Program-made: the position numbers and the translations under genes
NCBI GenBank assembly: GCA_012729715.1
Contig: JAAYCQ010000062.1
Location: 1 to 36,086, forward strand
Reading direction: 5' to 3'
DNA from: Syntrophomonadaceae bacterium
GTDB taxonomy: Bacteria > Bacillota > Syntrophomonadia > Syntrophomonadales > Syntrophomonadaceae
Length of the DNA stretch: 36,086 nt
The notes under the pieces: generated by a model
Databases searched by the model: none
The model's input: the letters and a program-made list of their open reading frames with translations, nothing else
Told to the model about the DNA's origin: nothing
In this document: positions 8,840-17,630 of the stretch, piece by piece
How the letters are laid out: every line of letters starts with the position of its first letter
How positions within the stretch are numbered: position 1 is the stretch's first letter

Positions 8840-10309
8840 TTATTTATAGAAAAACAGAACATCATAATAGGAAGCTACATCATCGTTGGTTGCAGGAATG
8901 AGATAGCCTTTTTCCAGCAGAGTTTTCAAACGGCAATCGTTTTCGGTTGCTGTCCAGCCAAACAAATCGGCTATATCGGAGAAGGTATTAGGCTCAGTAC
9001 CTATGCCCAGGGCTTTTTCACCCATGACACGGAAGAAAAATGACTTATTACTAATCTGGGCAGGGTCATTATCTTCAAGGTTACCAACTAAAGAACCATT
9101 AATCACGACATTATTAAACCTGACCAGTCCGTATTTGGCGGTCAAATTGATTTTGGCTAAATCGACCTTTTCTGCATCGGGTCTTGTTTTATTGGCATCT
9201 ACTACCCGCTTATGCACGACTTCGCCAGGTATTCCTGTGCCTGGAGGAATGCTCAGGGTCAGGTTACCGAAAGCAGAATCGCCTATGGTAAGATTCTGCT
9301 GAAATACGATGGTTTCCGCACAAACAATCAGACTGTGGGGATTAGGAACAGCTTTGACACTGAGCGGTATTAACGAAGTATTATAATAAAGATCAAGGGG
9401 ACAGTTAAATCTTATGCGTTTGGCCTGCAGACCGGTAACCGAATAATTAAATAAGTCCTGATTGAGTAGATCGGCATTTCCTGCGAGTGCTTGAAATATA
9501 AAATTTATCACGTCTATCATATATAAAAACGTATTTCCAAGACCTGAAGTTCGAGCTTCAATCTCCTCCCGCAGGGTACCGTTGGCATAGAGGGTTTCAT
9601 CGGAAGCAGTTACAGTATCTGTATTAATTTCCACAATACCTTCAGTTACGTGGTAGGTAGCAGTATACTCCTGACCATTCTTGTCAGTGACAACTCTGCT
9701 GGACGGACCCGGTATAATAGTCCAATTGTACCATTTGTAGGGGGGGGTTAATGAAATGCCTAATAAAGAGTTTATTTGGGATTCGTATTCACGGCATTCA
9801 TACCATGAATCACCACTTGTAACATCAGCATCATTCAATTTTTCTGACTCAGCGGTTACCGTTGCCGAATGGGAACCTATGCTGACCGTAGAAGTTACGG
9901 TACAGATACCTGCACTGGCGTCAAAGGTTTGTACTGTTGTGACGATGCTGTCCTGGCCTGCATTGGCAGCAGTCTCCTCTTTAAACTCGTTGTCGCCGGA
10001 ATCATAACGGGTATAAAAAGTGAAATTTTCATCTGTTGCACCGATGCCGGTATATTTGCTGGGGTCAGCCAGGAATTTAGCCGTCCAGGCTTCCTTGGTA
10101 GCGTCCACGGCAGAGCGGGCCAGGTATTTGCACCGCAGATCCGGATTCAGCCTGGTGGATTGCTTGAGCGAACTCTGGCTGGCAGTATAGGCAGTTGTAC
10201 CCAGCAGGGTAAATACCACCAGCAGCATTAATACCAGTGGCAATGCTATACCGGAATTATTAAGCAGAGGTGACTTTTGCCGAGCCCATCTGTTATTTAC
10301 CAAATTCAT
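8840..10309 (-). CDS. PilX/GspK-like minor pilin protein (489 aa)
   Basis: LLNNSGIALPLVLMLLVVFTLLGTTAYTASQSSLKQSTR...LARSAVDATKEAW; pilin-like N-terminal helix without Glu5. Confidence 0.7.
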   Translation of the reverse strand: MNLVNNRWARQKSPLLNNSGIALPLVLMLLVVFTLLGTTAYTASQSSLKQSTRLNPDLRCKYLARSAVDATKEAWTAKFLADPSKYTGIGATDENFTFYTRYDSGDNEFKEETAANAGQDSIVTTVQTFDASAGICTVTSTVSIGSHSATVTAESEKLNDADVTSGDSWYECREYESQINSLLGISLTPPYKWYNWTIIPGPSSRVVTDKNGQEYTATYHVTEGIVEINTDTVTASDETLYANGTLREEIEARTSGLGNTFLYMIDVINFIFQALAGNADLLNQDLFNYSVTGLQAKRIRFNCPLDLYYNTSLIPLSVKAVPNPHSLIVCAETIVFQQNLTIGDSAFGNLTLSIPPGTGIPGEVVHKRVVDANKTRPDAEKVDLAKINLTAKYGLVRFNNVVINGSLVGNLEDNDPAQISNKSFFFRVMGEKALGIGTEPNTFSDIADLFGWTATENDCRLKTLLEKGYLIPATNDDVASYYDVLFFYK

Positions 10310-10637
10310 TCTCCCTTACATAAATGTTCAGGCCACATAGCCCAATTTATAATAGATGATATGTAGCAACCATTAATACCATAACTAAGATTAAGTGTAA
10401 TAATTGAGAACATTTTCCTCCTTATATCATGATAACATCACTATCTGAAGAAATAAATAGATTCTTTTATATTATTTACCAATAGCAAATATTCTGATAT
10501 ATGGGACTATAAGCCTGGGTACGGTATGAAATAGTATTCCTTTTTAAGTATATGCGGCACAAAGTACTTTGCTGATAGTTATTTATTTTAGTCAATTTTA
10601 TGGAGGAATATGGTAAAAAAGGTAGAATAACAACTAA

Positions 10638-11108
10638 ATGAAGTTTAATCTGTTAATGCAGTTGCAGGTTGCGAATAGCACATTTAATCGGTCGAATCAT
10701 TGCTTAAGGCAGTCCGTATATGCAGAAGACGGGCTTACCCTGCTGGAAGTGATCGTATCCCTGGCACTAACTTTGATATTAATCGGAGGGTTATTGAATT
10801 TGATGTTGCTGGGGATAAATAATGTGTCTCAGGGTGGAGGGCGAACTGCGGCCTGTATTTATGCCAGTTCTTTACTAGAGGAAATGAAAGCTCGTCCGGA
10901 GTTATTGGCAGGAGTAGTTGGGCCAGGGCAGATAAGTGCTGACAGCATGCCTTTTTTACCGTGTCCCCCACCCGGAATTGAGGCCCAGATAGAATATAAA
11001 CCTTTGGCCGGGACACAACATTTATATATAGTCAATGTAAAGGTTTTAACGACCGGGGGGAACCATCAGTGGGAAGAAAGCGTGGTAGGAGTAGTTCCGG
11101 TGCCTTAA
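10638..11108 (+). CDS. Type IV prepilin-like protein (PilV/GspI-like)
   Basis: AEDGLTLLEVIVSLALTLILIGGLLNLMLL. Confidence 0.75.
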   Translation: MKFNLLMQLQVANSTFNRSNHCLRQSVYAEDGLTLLEVIVSLALTLILIGGLLNLMLLGINNVSQGGGRTAACIYASSLLEEMKARPELLAGVVGPGQISADSMPFLPCPPPGIEAQIEYKPLAGTQHLYIVNVKVLTTGGNHQWEESVVGVVPVP

Positions 11109-11584
11109 ATTGCGGTGATTTCTTTTTCTCTGGTAATGATGAGCGGGGAATGATGCTGATGGACTTGTTGTTGGGATTGGCATTAGCTCTATTATTGATA
11201 GGAATTCTGCAACAGGTAGCGGGGTTGGTTCTTAGTGGATATAACACCAGCAGCAATCGTGCCCAGCTGCAGTATTCATCACGCATGGCCATGAATTGCA
11301 TACAGCAGGATATAAGAACTTCAAGGGATTTTCAGGTTAGTGCGGATGGCACCCAGCTGATTATTAACGATGCTAGTAATGAAAATGTCAAAATATATGC
11401 CAAGTATGGGAATCTTTATCGTACCTATGAGGGCACAGCTGTTCCGGTGGCGGAAAATTTGACCTCCGTTAATTTTATAAAGTTTGGTTCCAAACTACAG
11501 TGCGAATTGAAATTGCATAGTCAGGATGATGATTATGAGGTCAATTTCTTTTGTTTTTCCCGGGTGTTGCAGATGCAGGGGTAG
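11069..11584 (+). CDS. Pilin-like protein (PilW/GspJ-like); start uncertain
   Basis: NDERGMMLMDLLLGLALALLLIGILQQ: prepilin-like N-terminus with Asp at mature position 5. Confidence 0.65.
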   Translation: MGRKRGRSSSGALNCGDFFFSGNDERGMMLMDLLLGLALALLLIGILQQVAGLVLSGYNTSSNRAQLQYSSRMAMNCIQQDIRTSRDFQVSADGTQLIINDASNENVKIYAKYGNLYRTYEGTAVPVAENLTSVNFIKFGSKLQCELKLHSQDDDYEVNFFCFSRVLQMQG

Positions 11585-12119
11585 GGGTAGGAATAAGTTA
11601 ACACTAGACCCGATAAAACATGATGAAGGCTATGTGATGGTCGGGGTTCTTTTTTATTTTCTGCTTTTGTATATTATTGCAATTGCCTTTATGGATTCTT
11701 CTTTCCTGGAGGGGTTAATAAGTATTAATCACCGCCAGGATGCTCAGGCTTTTGAAATGGCAGAGGGGGGTATACTGGTGGGGGTGGAAGAGATTTATAG
11801 TATTCTAAAAAGTGATTACAGCCACAGTCAGGACATTCCCACCGAGCTTATCCTGTCCCAAAAGGAATGGATTTTGCATGAGTCCGGAAAGGAAATTAGG
11901 TTTTATCTGGATAATCCAAAGTGTGTTTATGTTGATGAGGATGAGTGCCATTTTAAGTTTACCAGTAAAGGAGTCAGCCTTCCAGCGCAGAAAAGTTTGG
12001 TAGCAGAAGTACAGGTGGAATTTCTGGATATTTACAAAATCGCAGCTGATGGAGGGCTCGTATTTGACCGCCGCGAGTTTATTCCTCCGGCGAAAATTAT
12101 TTCATTTCAGTATAAATGA
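11526..12119 (+). CDS. PilX/GspK-like minor pilin protein
   Basis: HDEGYVMVGVLFYFLLLYIIAIAFMDSSFLEGLISINHRQDAQAFEMAEGGI; no Glu5; overlaps the preceding pilin gene by 59 nt. Confidence 0.6.
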   Translation: MMIMRSISFVFPGCCRCRGRGRNKLTLDPIKHDEGYVMVGVLFYFLLLYIIAIAFMDSSFLEGLISINHRQDAQAFEMAEGGILVGVEEIYSILKSDYSHSQDIPTELILSQKEWILHESGKEIRFYLDNPKCVYVDEDECHFKFTSKGVSLPAQKSLVAEVQVEFLDIYKIAADGGLVFDRREFIPPAKIISFQYK

Positions 12120-12267
12120 ACAGGGGAAGCAAATCTAATCCTTAATGCAGTCATTTTTATTTTTTAGCAGGAATATGCACATTTTACCTGAATTAATAGA
12201 CAGAAGCTAATTAATATGGACAATGAATGGGAATTATATTTAAAAGTGCTATTTTGGAGGGAGTATA

Positions 12268-13686
12268 CTGGATAAAGCAATACTGGAAAGAGTACTGGAA
12301 GAGGCTCTGAAAAAGGGCGGAGATTTTGCCGAGATATATATTGAAGAAAAACAGCTGAGCAATGTTTTTTGTGAAGATAACCGGATTGAAAAGGTTAATA
12401 GCGGCAGGGAAAAGGGTGCTGGGATCAGGGTAGTTAAGGACGGCAAAACGGCCTATGTCTATACTACCGATTTGAGCGAAGAAGGCTTGCTTAAAGCTGC
12501 TGCGGTAGCCCGGCATGCTTCTATAAACGGTAAGGAGACCCGCCCGATAGCGCTCTCACCTAAACAGCCTGCCTTTGCCATCAGCTGTAAACGTCTTCCG
12601 GATACCGTAAGTTTTGATGAAAAAATAGAATATGTGCTGGCGGCTAATAAAAGCGCTCGTGATGTTTCGGAGCAGATTCGCCAGGTTACGGTGGCGGCAG
12701 GGGATTTACACAAGAAGGTGATTATAGCTAATAGTGATGGTGAGCTGGCTGAGGACGAACGCACCCGCATCAGGGTGATAGTTAGTACCGTAGCTGCCCG
12801 TGATGGTATTATTCAGACCGGTTATGAATCGGCAGGAGGAGTATGCGGCTGGGAACTGCTGGAGGAAATTGCTTTTGAAGATATGGCTGAGAAGGCTGCC
12901 CGGTTGGCGGTTAATATGCTTTCAGCCCGACCCGCCCCGGCAGGGCGGATGCCGGTAGTAATGTCGTCCGAAGCTGGGGGGACTATGGTGCATGAAGCCT
13001 GCGGTCATGGCCTGGAGGCTGATTTAGTACAAAAAGGATTGTCGGTTTATAAGGATAAGATAGGTGAAAAGGTAGCAGCAAACGGGGTGAGTGTTATTGA
13101 TGACGCTACCCTGGATGGTAAGTACGGTACCTTTAGTTTCGATGATGAAGGCAACTACGGCCAGCGTACAGTTTTAATAAATGACGGGTTCTTAGAGCAG
13201 TATATGTATGACCGGTTGAGTGCTGTTAAAGATGGCCGGGATTCCACCGGTAACGGCCGGCGCGAGTCTTACCAGGATAAGCCTATTCCCCGTATGAGCA
13301 ACACCTTTATTGCTTCCGGCAAGGATGATCCGGAAACAATTATTAAGTCCACCACATCCGGCCTGCTGGTTAAAAAAATGGGTGGGGGACAGGTTAATAC
13401 TACTAATGGTGATTTTGTTTTTGATGTGCAGGAAGCCTTTATGATAGAAGACGGGGAAGTCGCATACCCGGTTCGGGGTGCCACCCTGACGGGCAACGGG
13501 CCCAGGGTGTTAAATAGTATAGACATGATAGGCAAAGACCTGGGTTTTAGTATCGGGGTCTGTGGTAAAGATGGCCAGGGGGTACCGGTAGCGGATGCCC
13601 AGCCTACTATTCGCATTAAAGAGTTAACCGTTGGAGGAACTGCCCCCACTGGCGGTCCGGCCAAACGCAAAATACGGAGAGTGTAG
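12268..13686 (+). CDS. tldD: TldD-family metalloprotease; start extended upstream of the listed ORF, apparently CTG
   Basis: HEACGHGLEADLVQKG (HExxxH-type motif). N-terminal TldD sequence LDKAILERVLEEALKKGGDFAEIYIEEKQ... is encoded in frame upstream of the listed TTG at 12472, preceded by GGAGG at 12256-12260. Confidence 0.88.
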   Translation: MDKAILERVLEEALKKGGDFAEIYIEEKQLSNVFCEDNRIEKVNSGREKGAGIRVVKDGKTAYVYTTDLSEEGLLKAAAVARHASINGKETRPIALSPKQPAFAISCKRLPDTVSFDEKIEYVLAANKSARDVSEQIRQVTVAAGDLHKKVIIANSDGELAEDERTRIRVIVSTVAARDGIIQTGYESAGGVCGWELLEEIAFEDMAEKAARLAVNMLSARPAPAGRMPVVMSSEAGGTMVHEACGHGLEADLVQKGLSVYKDKIGEKVAANGVSVIDDATLDGKYGTFSFDDEGNYGQRTVLINDGFLEQYMYDRLSAVKDGRDSTGNGRRESYQDKPIPRMSNTFIASGKDDPETIIKSTTSGLLVKKMGGGQVNTTNGDFVFDVQEAFMIEDGEVAYPVRGATLTGNGPRVLNSIDMIGKDLGFSIGVCGKDGQGVPVADAQPTIRIKELTVGGTAPTGGPAKRKIRRV

Positions 13687-13861
13687 CGGGGAAACGGAAT
13701 TTTTCGACGCGGAAGGACGCGGATACTCTTCGGGAATTACGTGGTTCCATTAACCTGAGTGAAGTCTGGGTTGAGTGCCGGACTCTTTATTTTAATCCTA
13801 AACAAATCCGCGTGGTTCCCTATAATGTCCGCGGAATCCGCGTCTAAATAGGTGGTGTAGT

Positions 13862-15205
13862 TTGATGGAAAGTTTTTTAAGAAATACAGGGGAGAAGGCT
13901 CTGGAGTTGGCCCGGAAAAGAGGGGTGGAGGCGGAAGCTTTTCTGCTGCAGGGCCGGGAATTAAGTATAGAGGTTATAGAGGGACAGGTCGAGACCTTTA
14001 AGGAAGCAGAAGAGGCAGGTCTGGGACTAAGAGTAATCAACCAGGGCCGGCTGGGCTTTGTTTTTACCAGTGATCTGTCGGACCAGGCGGTAAAGCAAGT
14101 GGTTGAAGACGCTATCAGTATTTCCCGTTACACCGAAGCCGACCCTCATAATTGCATACCCCAGGGTAAATATGACTATCCGGTTTTAGAGGTTTATGAT
14201 CCGGCCATACCTGCTGCCAGCTTGGAGGCTAAAATTGAGCTGGCCCGGGAAGTGGAGCGGGTTGCCCGCTTAAGTGATTCTAGAATTAGTATTGTCGAGC
14301 GGGCTGGTTACGAGGATGGTGAATTTACCAGTGTTATTATGAATACTAACGGGGTTTATGCCAGCGGCAGGGGTAATTTCTGTGGCATTTATATCTTTCT
14401 GGTAGGAGAGGAAAATGGGGATGCTCAGAATGGTTTTTCCGTAATGATGAGGAAAAACTATAAGGATTTGGATGCAGGTTTTACCGGGAGGGAAGCTGCC
14501 GACAATGCCCTAAGAGCTCTTCATGCCCGTACTATAAATTCAGCCCATTTGCCCTGTGTGATGGAACCTTATGTAGTTACCCGCTTTTTAAGTTTGCTGG
14601 CACAAATGGTAGATGCCGGGATGGTACAAAAGGGCAAGTCTCTTTTTGCGGGAAAGCTGGAACAAGCAGTAGCGGCACCGGTGATAAATTTGGTAGACGA
14701 TGCTACCTGGACCGGTGGAATAGGGACTTTTCCCTTTGACGGTGAAGGGGTTCCATCTCGGAAAAATATTATTATTAAGGATGGGATTCTGTCTGGTTAT
14801 CTTTATGACTGCTATAGCGCCAGCAAAGCCGGGGTTAAACCTTCTGGCAATGGGCAGCGGGGCTCATTTCGCAGTCTGCCTTCGGTGGGCACCAGTAATT
14901 TTATCTTGCAGGCTGGCAGCCTGAGCCAGCAAGAATTGTATGCTGATATTGAAAAGGGTTTATATATAACAGAAGTAATGGGTATGCATACGGCTAATCC
15001 GATATCAGGAGATTTCTCCGTAGGTGCCGCCGGTATTATGATAGAAAACGGTAAATTAACTTATCCGGTACGGGGTGCAACTATTGCCGGTAACCTGGGA
15101 GACTTTTTCTTGGATATTGAAGCATTAGGTAATGATCTGAGGTTTTTCGGAGGTAAAGCTGCCCCCAGCATACGCCTGAAGAGTCTCAGTATAGCGGGCG
15201 AGTAA
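13862..15205 (+). CDS. pmbA: TldE/PmbA-family protein
   Basis: LELARKRGVEAEAFLLQGRELSIEVIEGQVETFKEAEEAGLGLRVI, GIGTFPFDGEGVPSRKNIIIKDGILSGYLYDCYSASK; paired with tldD. Confidence 0.88.
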   Translation: MMESFLRNTGEKALELARKRGVEAEAFLLQGRELSIEVIEGQVETFKEAEEAGLGLRVINQGRLGFVFTSDLSDQAVKQVVEDAISISRYTEADPHNCIPQGKYDYPVLEVYDPAIPAASLEAKIELAREVERVARLSDSRISIVERAGYEDGEFTSVIMNTNGVYASGRGNFCGIYIFLVGEENGDAQNGFSVMMRKNYKDLDAGFTGREAADNALRALHARTINSAHLPCVMEPYVVTRFLSLLAQMVDAGMVQKGKSLFAGKLEQAVAAPVINLVDDATWTGGIGTFPFDGEGVPSRKNIIIKDGILSGYLYDCYSASKAGVKPSGNGQRGSFRSLPSVGTSNFILQAGSLSQQELYADIEKGLYITEVMGMHTANPISGDFSVGAAGIMIENGKLTYPVRGATIAGNLGDFFLDIEALGNDLRFFGGKAAPSIRLKSLSIAGE

Positions 15206-15212
15206 TAGAGGA

Positions 15213-15680
15213 GTGGATAGTTTGAGCGGGGGAATTTTAGTATTAAACGGACCTAATCTTAATTTGCTGGGACAGCGGGAACCAACTCTTTATGGCAACC
15301 AGAGCCTGGAGGAAATTAACCAGGAATTGGAGGAGATGGCGTCTGCGACAGGAATAAGGGTTGAGTTCTTCCAGTCTAATCATGAGGGTGAGCTGGTAGA
15401 TCGTATACAGCAGGCCCGGGATGATTTTGAACTTATTATTATAAATGCCGGCGCCTTTTCTCATTACAGCATTGCCCTCCATGATGCGCTGCGGGCAGTT
15501 AATCTACCGGTTATTGAAGTTCACCTGTCTAATATTTATACTCGCGAGGAATTCCGGCATCAATCCCTCATTTCGCCGGTAGCAGTAGGAGGAATTTTTG
15601 GCTTCGGAGCCCTGTCTTACCGCCTGGCCTTTTTGGCTGCCTGTGAGATTATTAAAAAGGGCGTAAGAAGTAAGGGGTGA
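15213..15680 (+). CDS. aroQ: Type II 3-dehydroquinate dehydratase (a TTG at 15222 is an alternative start)
   Basis: LVLNGPNLNLLGQREPTLYG, IINAGAFSHYSIALHDAL, EVHLSNIYTREEFRHQS. Confidence 0.95.
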   Translation: MDSLSGGILVLNGPNLNLLGQREPTLYGNQSLEEINQELEEMASATGIRVEFFQSNHEGELVDRIQQARDDFELIIINAGAFSHYSIALHDALRAVNLPVIEVHLSNIYTREEFRHQSLISPVAVGGIFGFGALSYRLAFLAACEIIKKGVRSKG

Positions 15681-15711
15681 GGGGTTAGGATTTAGAAATC
15701 GGCGGTCGGCC

Positions 15712-15738
15712 GGGCAGACACACGGGTCTGCCCCTACA
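15712..15738. repeat. Palindromic intergenic repeat GGGCAGACACACGGGTCTGCCCCTACA
   Basis: 8-bp stem GGGCAGAC/GTCTGCCC; same sequence recurs at 20251-20277. Confidence 0.85.
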
Positions 15739-15787
15739 ATCCCAGAGCACACGCAACCAGGCGGCTGCCTATCCGCTTAATACTCTA

Positions 15788-15821
15788 TTTTGTTTCACGT
15801 GAAATAATGCGTGAAACAAAA
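15788..15821. promoter_or_regulatory. parS-like palindrome TGTTTCACGTGAAATA inside a longer inverted repeat
   Basis: 15791-15806 matches TGTTNCACGTGAAACA at all but one position; arms TTTTGTTTCACG and CGTGAAACAAAA flank a 10-nt centre. Confidence 0.55.
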
Positions 15822-15847
15822 CATCAGCACCTATTCTATTTATTTAT

Positions 15848-15875
15848 TTTACATAAAGCCCGGTTACGGTAAAAT
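15848..15875 (+). promoter_or_regulatory. Candidate sigma-A promoter upstream of the peptidase gene
   Basis: TTTACA-N16-TAAAAT. Confidence 0.5.
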
Positions 15876-15919
15876 AGAAAAGTAATCTATGTCTATTACC
15901 CCCAAAAGCGAGGATAATA

Positions 15920-16984
15920 ATGAACGAACGAATCAAGAAAATGCTGCTGTATATGGAAGGGAACCGGCTGGATGCATTTCTGGTAAGTAAAGGTGAGAAT
16001 ATTCGTTACCTTTCGGAATTTACCGGAGGTGAAGACGCCCGCTTGCTATTAACTCCACATCATCGCTATATATTTACTGATTCGCGCTACTTCGAGCAGG
16101 TAAAGCGGGAATGTCCGGAGTGGGAACTGGTGGAAATTCGGCCACCCGGAATAGAAGAACTGCACAAGGTTACTTCCAGGATGAATCGTATTGGGGTTGA
16201 GGGTCATGTTATCAGTTACAGCTCTTATCACCAGCTGGAACAATCCTTGCCGGAAAAATTAGTCCCACTAACCAATGTAGTTGAAAAACTACGCCAGGTA
16301 AAAGATGAAGGTGAGCTGCAAATGATACGGGAAGCTGCCCGTATCGGGGATGAGGTTTTTAGTGAGCTATGCCGGTATAAAATAGCTCCGGGAGTGAGCG
16401 AACGAGAGTTGGCCAGTCAGATAGTATATCTCTTAAGAAATAAAGGTTGTGATAATGAAGCCTTTCCTACCATTGCATTGGCCGGGGAGAATGCTGCTCT
16501 GCCCCATGGTCAACCGGGTGAAAGGCGGATAAAGCCAGGGGACATGCTTACCCTGGATTTTGGCGGATTTTATTCAGGTTATGCTTCTGATATGACCCGT
16601 ACCGTTGCTATTAGTGAAGCTCCGGCCGATTTTCAGCATAGATACCAGGTAGTACTGGAGGCTCAAAAACTGGGGGTTTCGCTGGTTAAGGCGGGGGCAG
16701 CTTGCCGAGATATTGATACGGCGGTGAGAAATTGTCTGAAGGATTACGGCCTGGGGGAATACTTTCAGCATGGCACCGGCCACAGCCTGGGACTGGAAAT
16801 TCATGAAGCACCGGCCATTTCCTCTCGCAGTGATGCCGTACTGGAAGAGAATATGGTAGTAACGGTGGAACCAGGTGTATATATAGCGGGATGGGGAGGA
16901 ATCCGGATTGAAGATACCGTAATAGTAAAAAACGGGGGATGCGAAGTCATAACCCACAGTGATAAAAACCTATTAATTATTTGA
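15920..16984 (+). CDS. M24-family Xaa-Pro aminopeptidase/dipeptidase
   Basis: TLDFGGFYSGYASDMTRTV, HGTGHSLGLEIHEAP, VVTVEPGVYI metal-site motifs. Confidence 0.93.
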   Translation: MNERIKKMLLYMEGNRLDAFLVSKGENIRYLSEFTGGEDARLLLTPHHRYIFTDSRYFEQVKRECPEWELVEIRPPGIEELHKVTSRMNRIGVEGHVISYSSYHQLEQSLPEKLVPLTNVVEKLRQVKDEGELQMIREAARIGDEVFSELCRYKIAPGVSERELASQIVYLLRNKGCDNEAFPTIALAGENAALPHGQPGERRIKPGDMLTLDFGGFYSGYASDMTRTVAISEAPADFQHRYQVVLEAQKLGVSLVKAGAACRDIDTAVRNCLKDYGLGEYFQHGTGHSLGLEIHEAPAISSRSDAVLEENMVVTVEPGVYIAGWGGIRIEDTVIVKNGGCEVITHSDKNLLII

Positions 16985-16996
16985 TGGAGGGATAAG

Positions 16997-17554
16997 ATGA
17001 TATCGGTTAATGACTTTAAGACCGGAGTAACTATTGAAATGGATGGACAGGCCTGGCAGGTAGTGGAGTTTCAACATGTAAAACCAGGGAAAGGTGCCGC
17101 ATTCGTACGGGCTAAACTGAAAAATGTTAAAACTGGAGGCTCGGTCGAAAAAACCTTCCGCGGAGGGGAAAAAGTACCCCGTGCTCACCTGGATAAAAGA
17201 GAAATGCAGTATCTTTATAATGATGGTGAAGGTTATGTCTGCATGGATACGGAAAATTACGAGCAGATAACTATTAATGCGGAAGCCTTGGGTGACGGGG
17301 TTAAGTGGTTGCTGGAAAACATGAATATACATGTGCTTCTATATCAGGGAAACATACTCGGTCTGGAACTTCCTAATTTTGTGGAATTGGAGGTAACCGA
17401 AACGGAGCCCGGGGTAAAGGGTGACACTGCTACCGGGGCTACTAAAAATGCTACCCTGGAAACTGGTGCTACGGTGAAGGTCCCTCTATTTATAAATACT
17501 GGTGATAGAATCAGAATAGATACGCGTATTGGCGAATATTTGGACCGGGCCTAA
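16997..17554 (+). CDS. efp: Elongation factor P
   Basis: [43 protein letters not shown]...GEYLDRA. Confidence 0.97.
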   Translation: MISVNDFKTGVTIEMDGQAWQVVEFQHVKPGKGAAFVRAKLKNVKTGGSVEKTFRGGEKVPRAHLDKREMQYLYNDGEGYVCMDTENYEQITINAEALGDGVKWLLENMNIHVLLYQGNILGLELPNFVELEVTETEPGVKGDTATGATKNATLETGATVKVPLFINTGDRIRIDTRIGEYLDRA

Positions 17555-17556
17555 AA

Positions 17557-17598
17557 GAGCAAGTGGGGACGGTTCTTGCGAGCCGTCCCCACTTGCTC
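17557..17598. terminator. Very stable 19-bp hairpin between convergent genes; repeat-like and possibly terminator
   Basis: GAGCAAGTGGGGACGGTTC-TTGC-GAGCCGTCCCCACTTGCTC: 19-bp stem with one G-U position. Confidence 0.7.
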
Positions 17599-17630
17599 AG
17601 GGCAGATCTGTGCGTTAAGCCCCTACACCC

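Noticed and set aside
10310-10637. Possible riboswitch or regulatory RNA in the AT-rich divergent pilin gap
   Set aside because: I found no motif or convincing hairpin I could support; only general promoter-like AT-richness.
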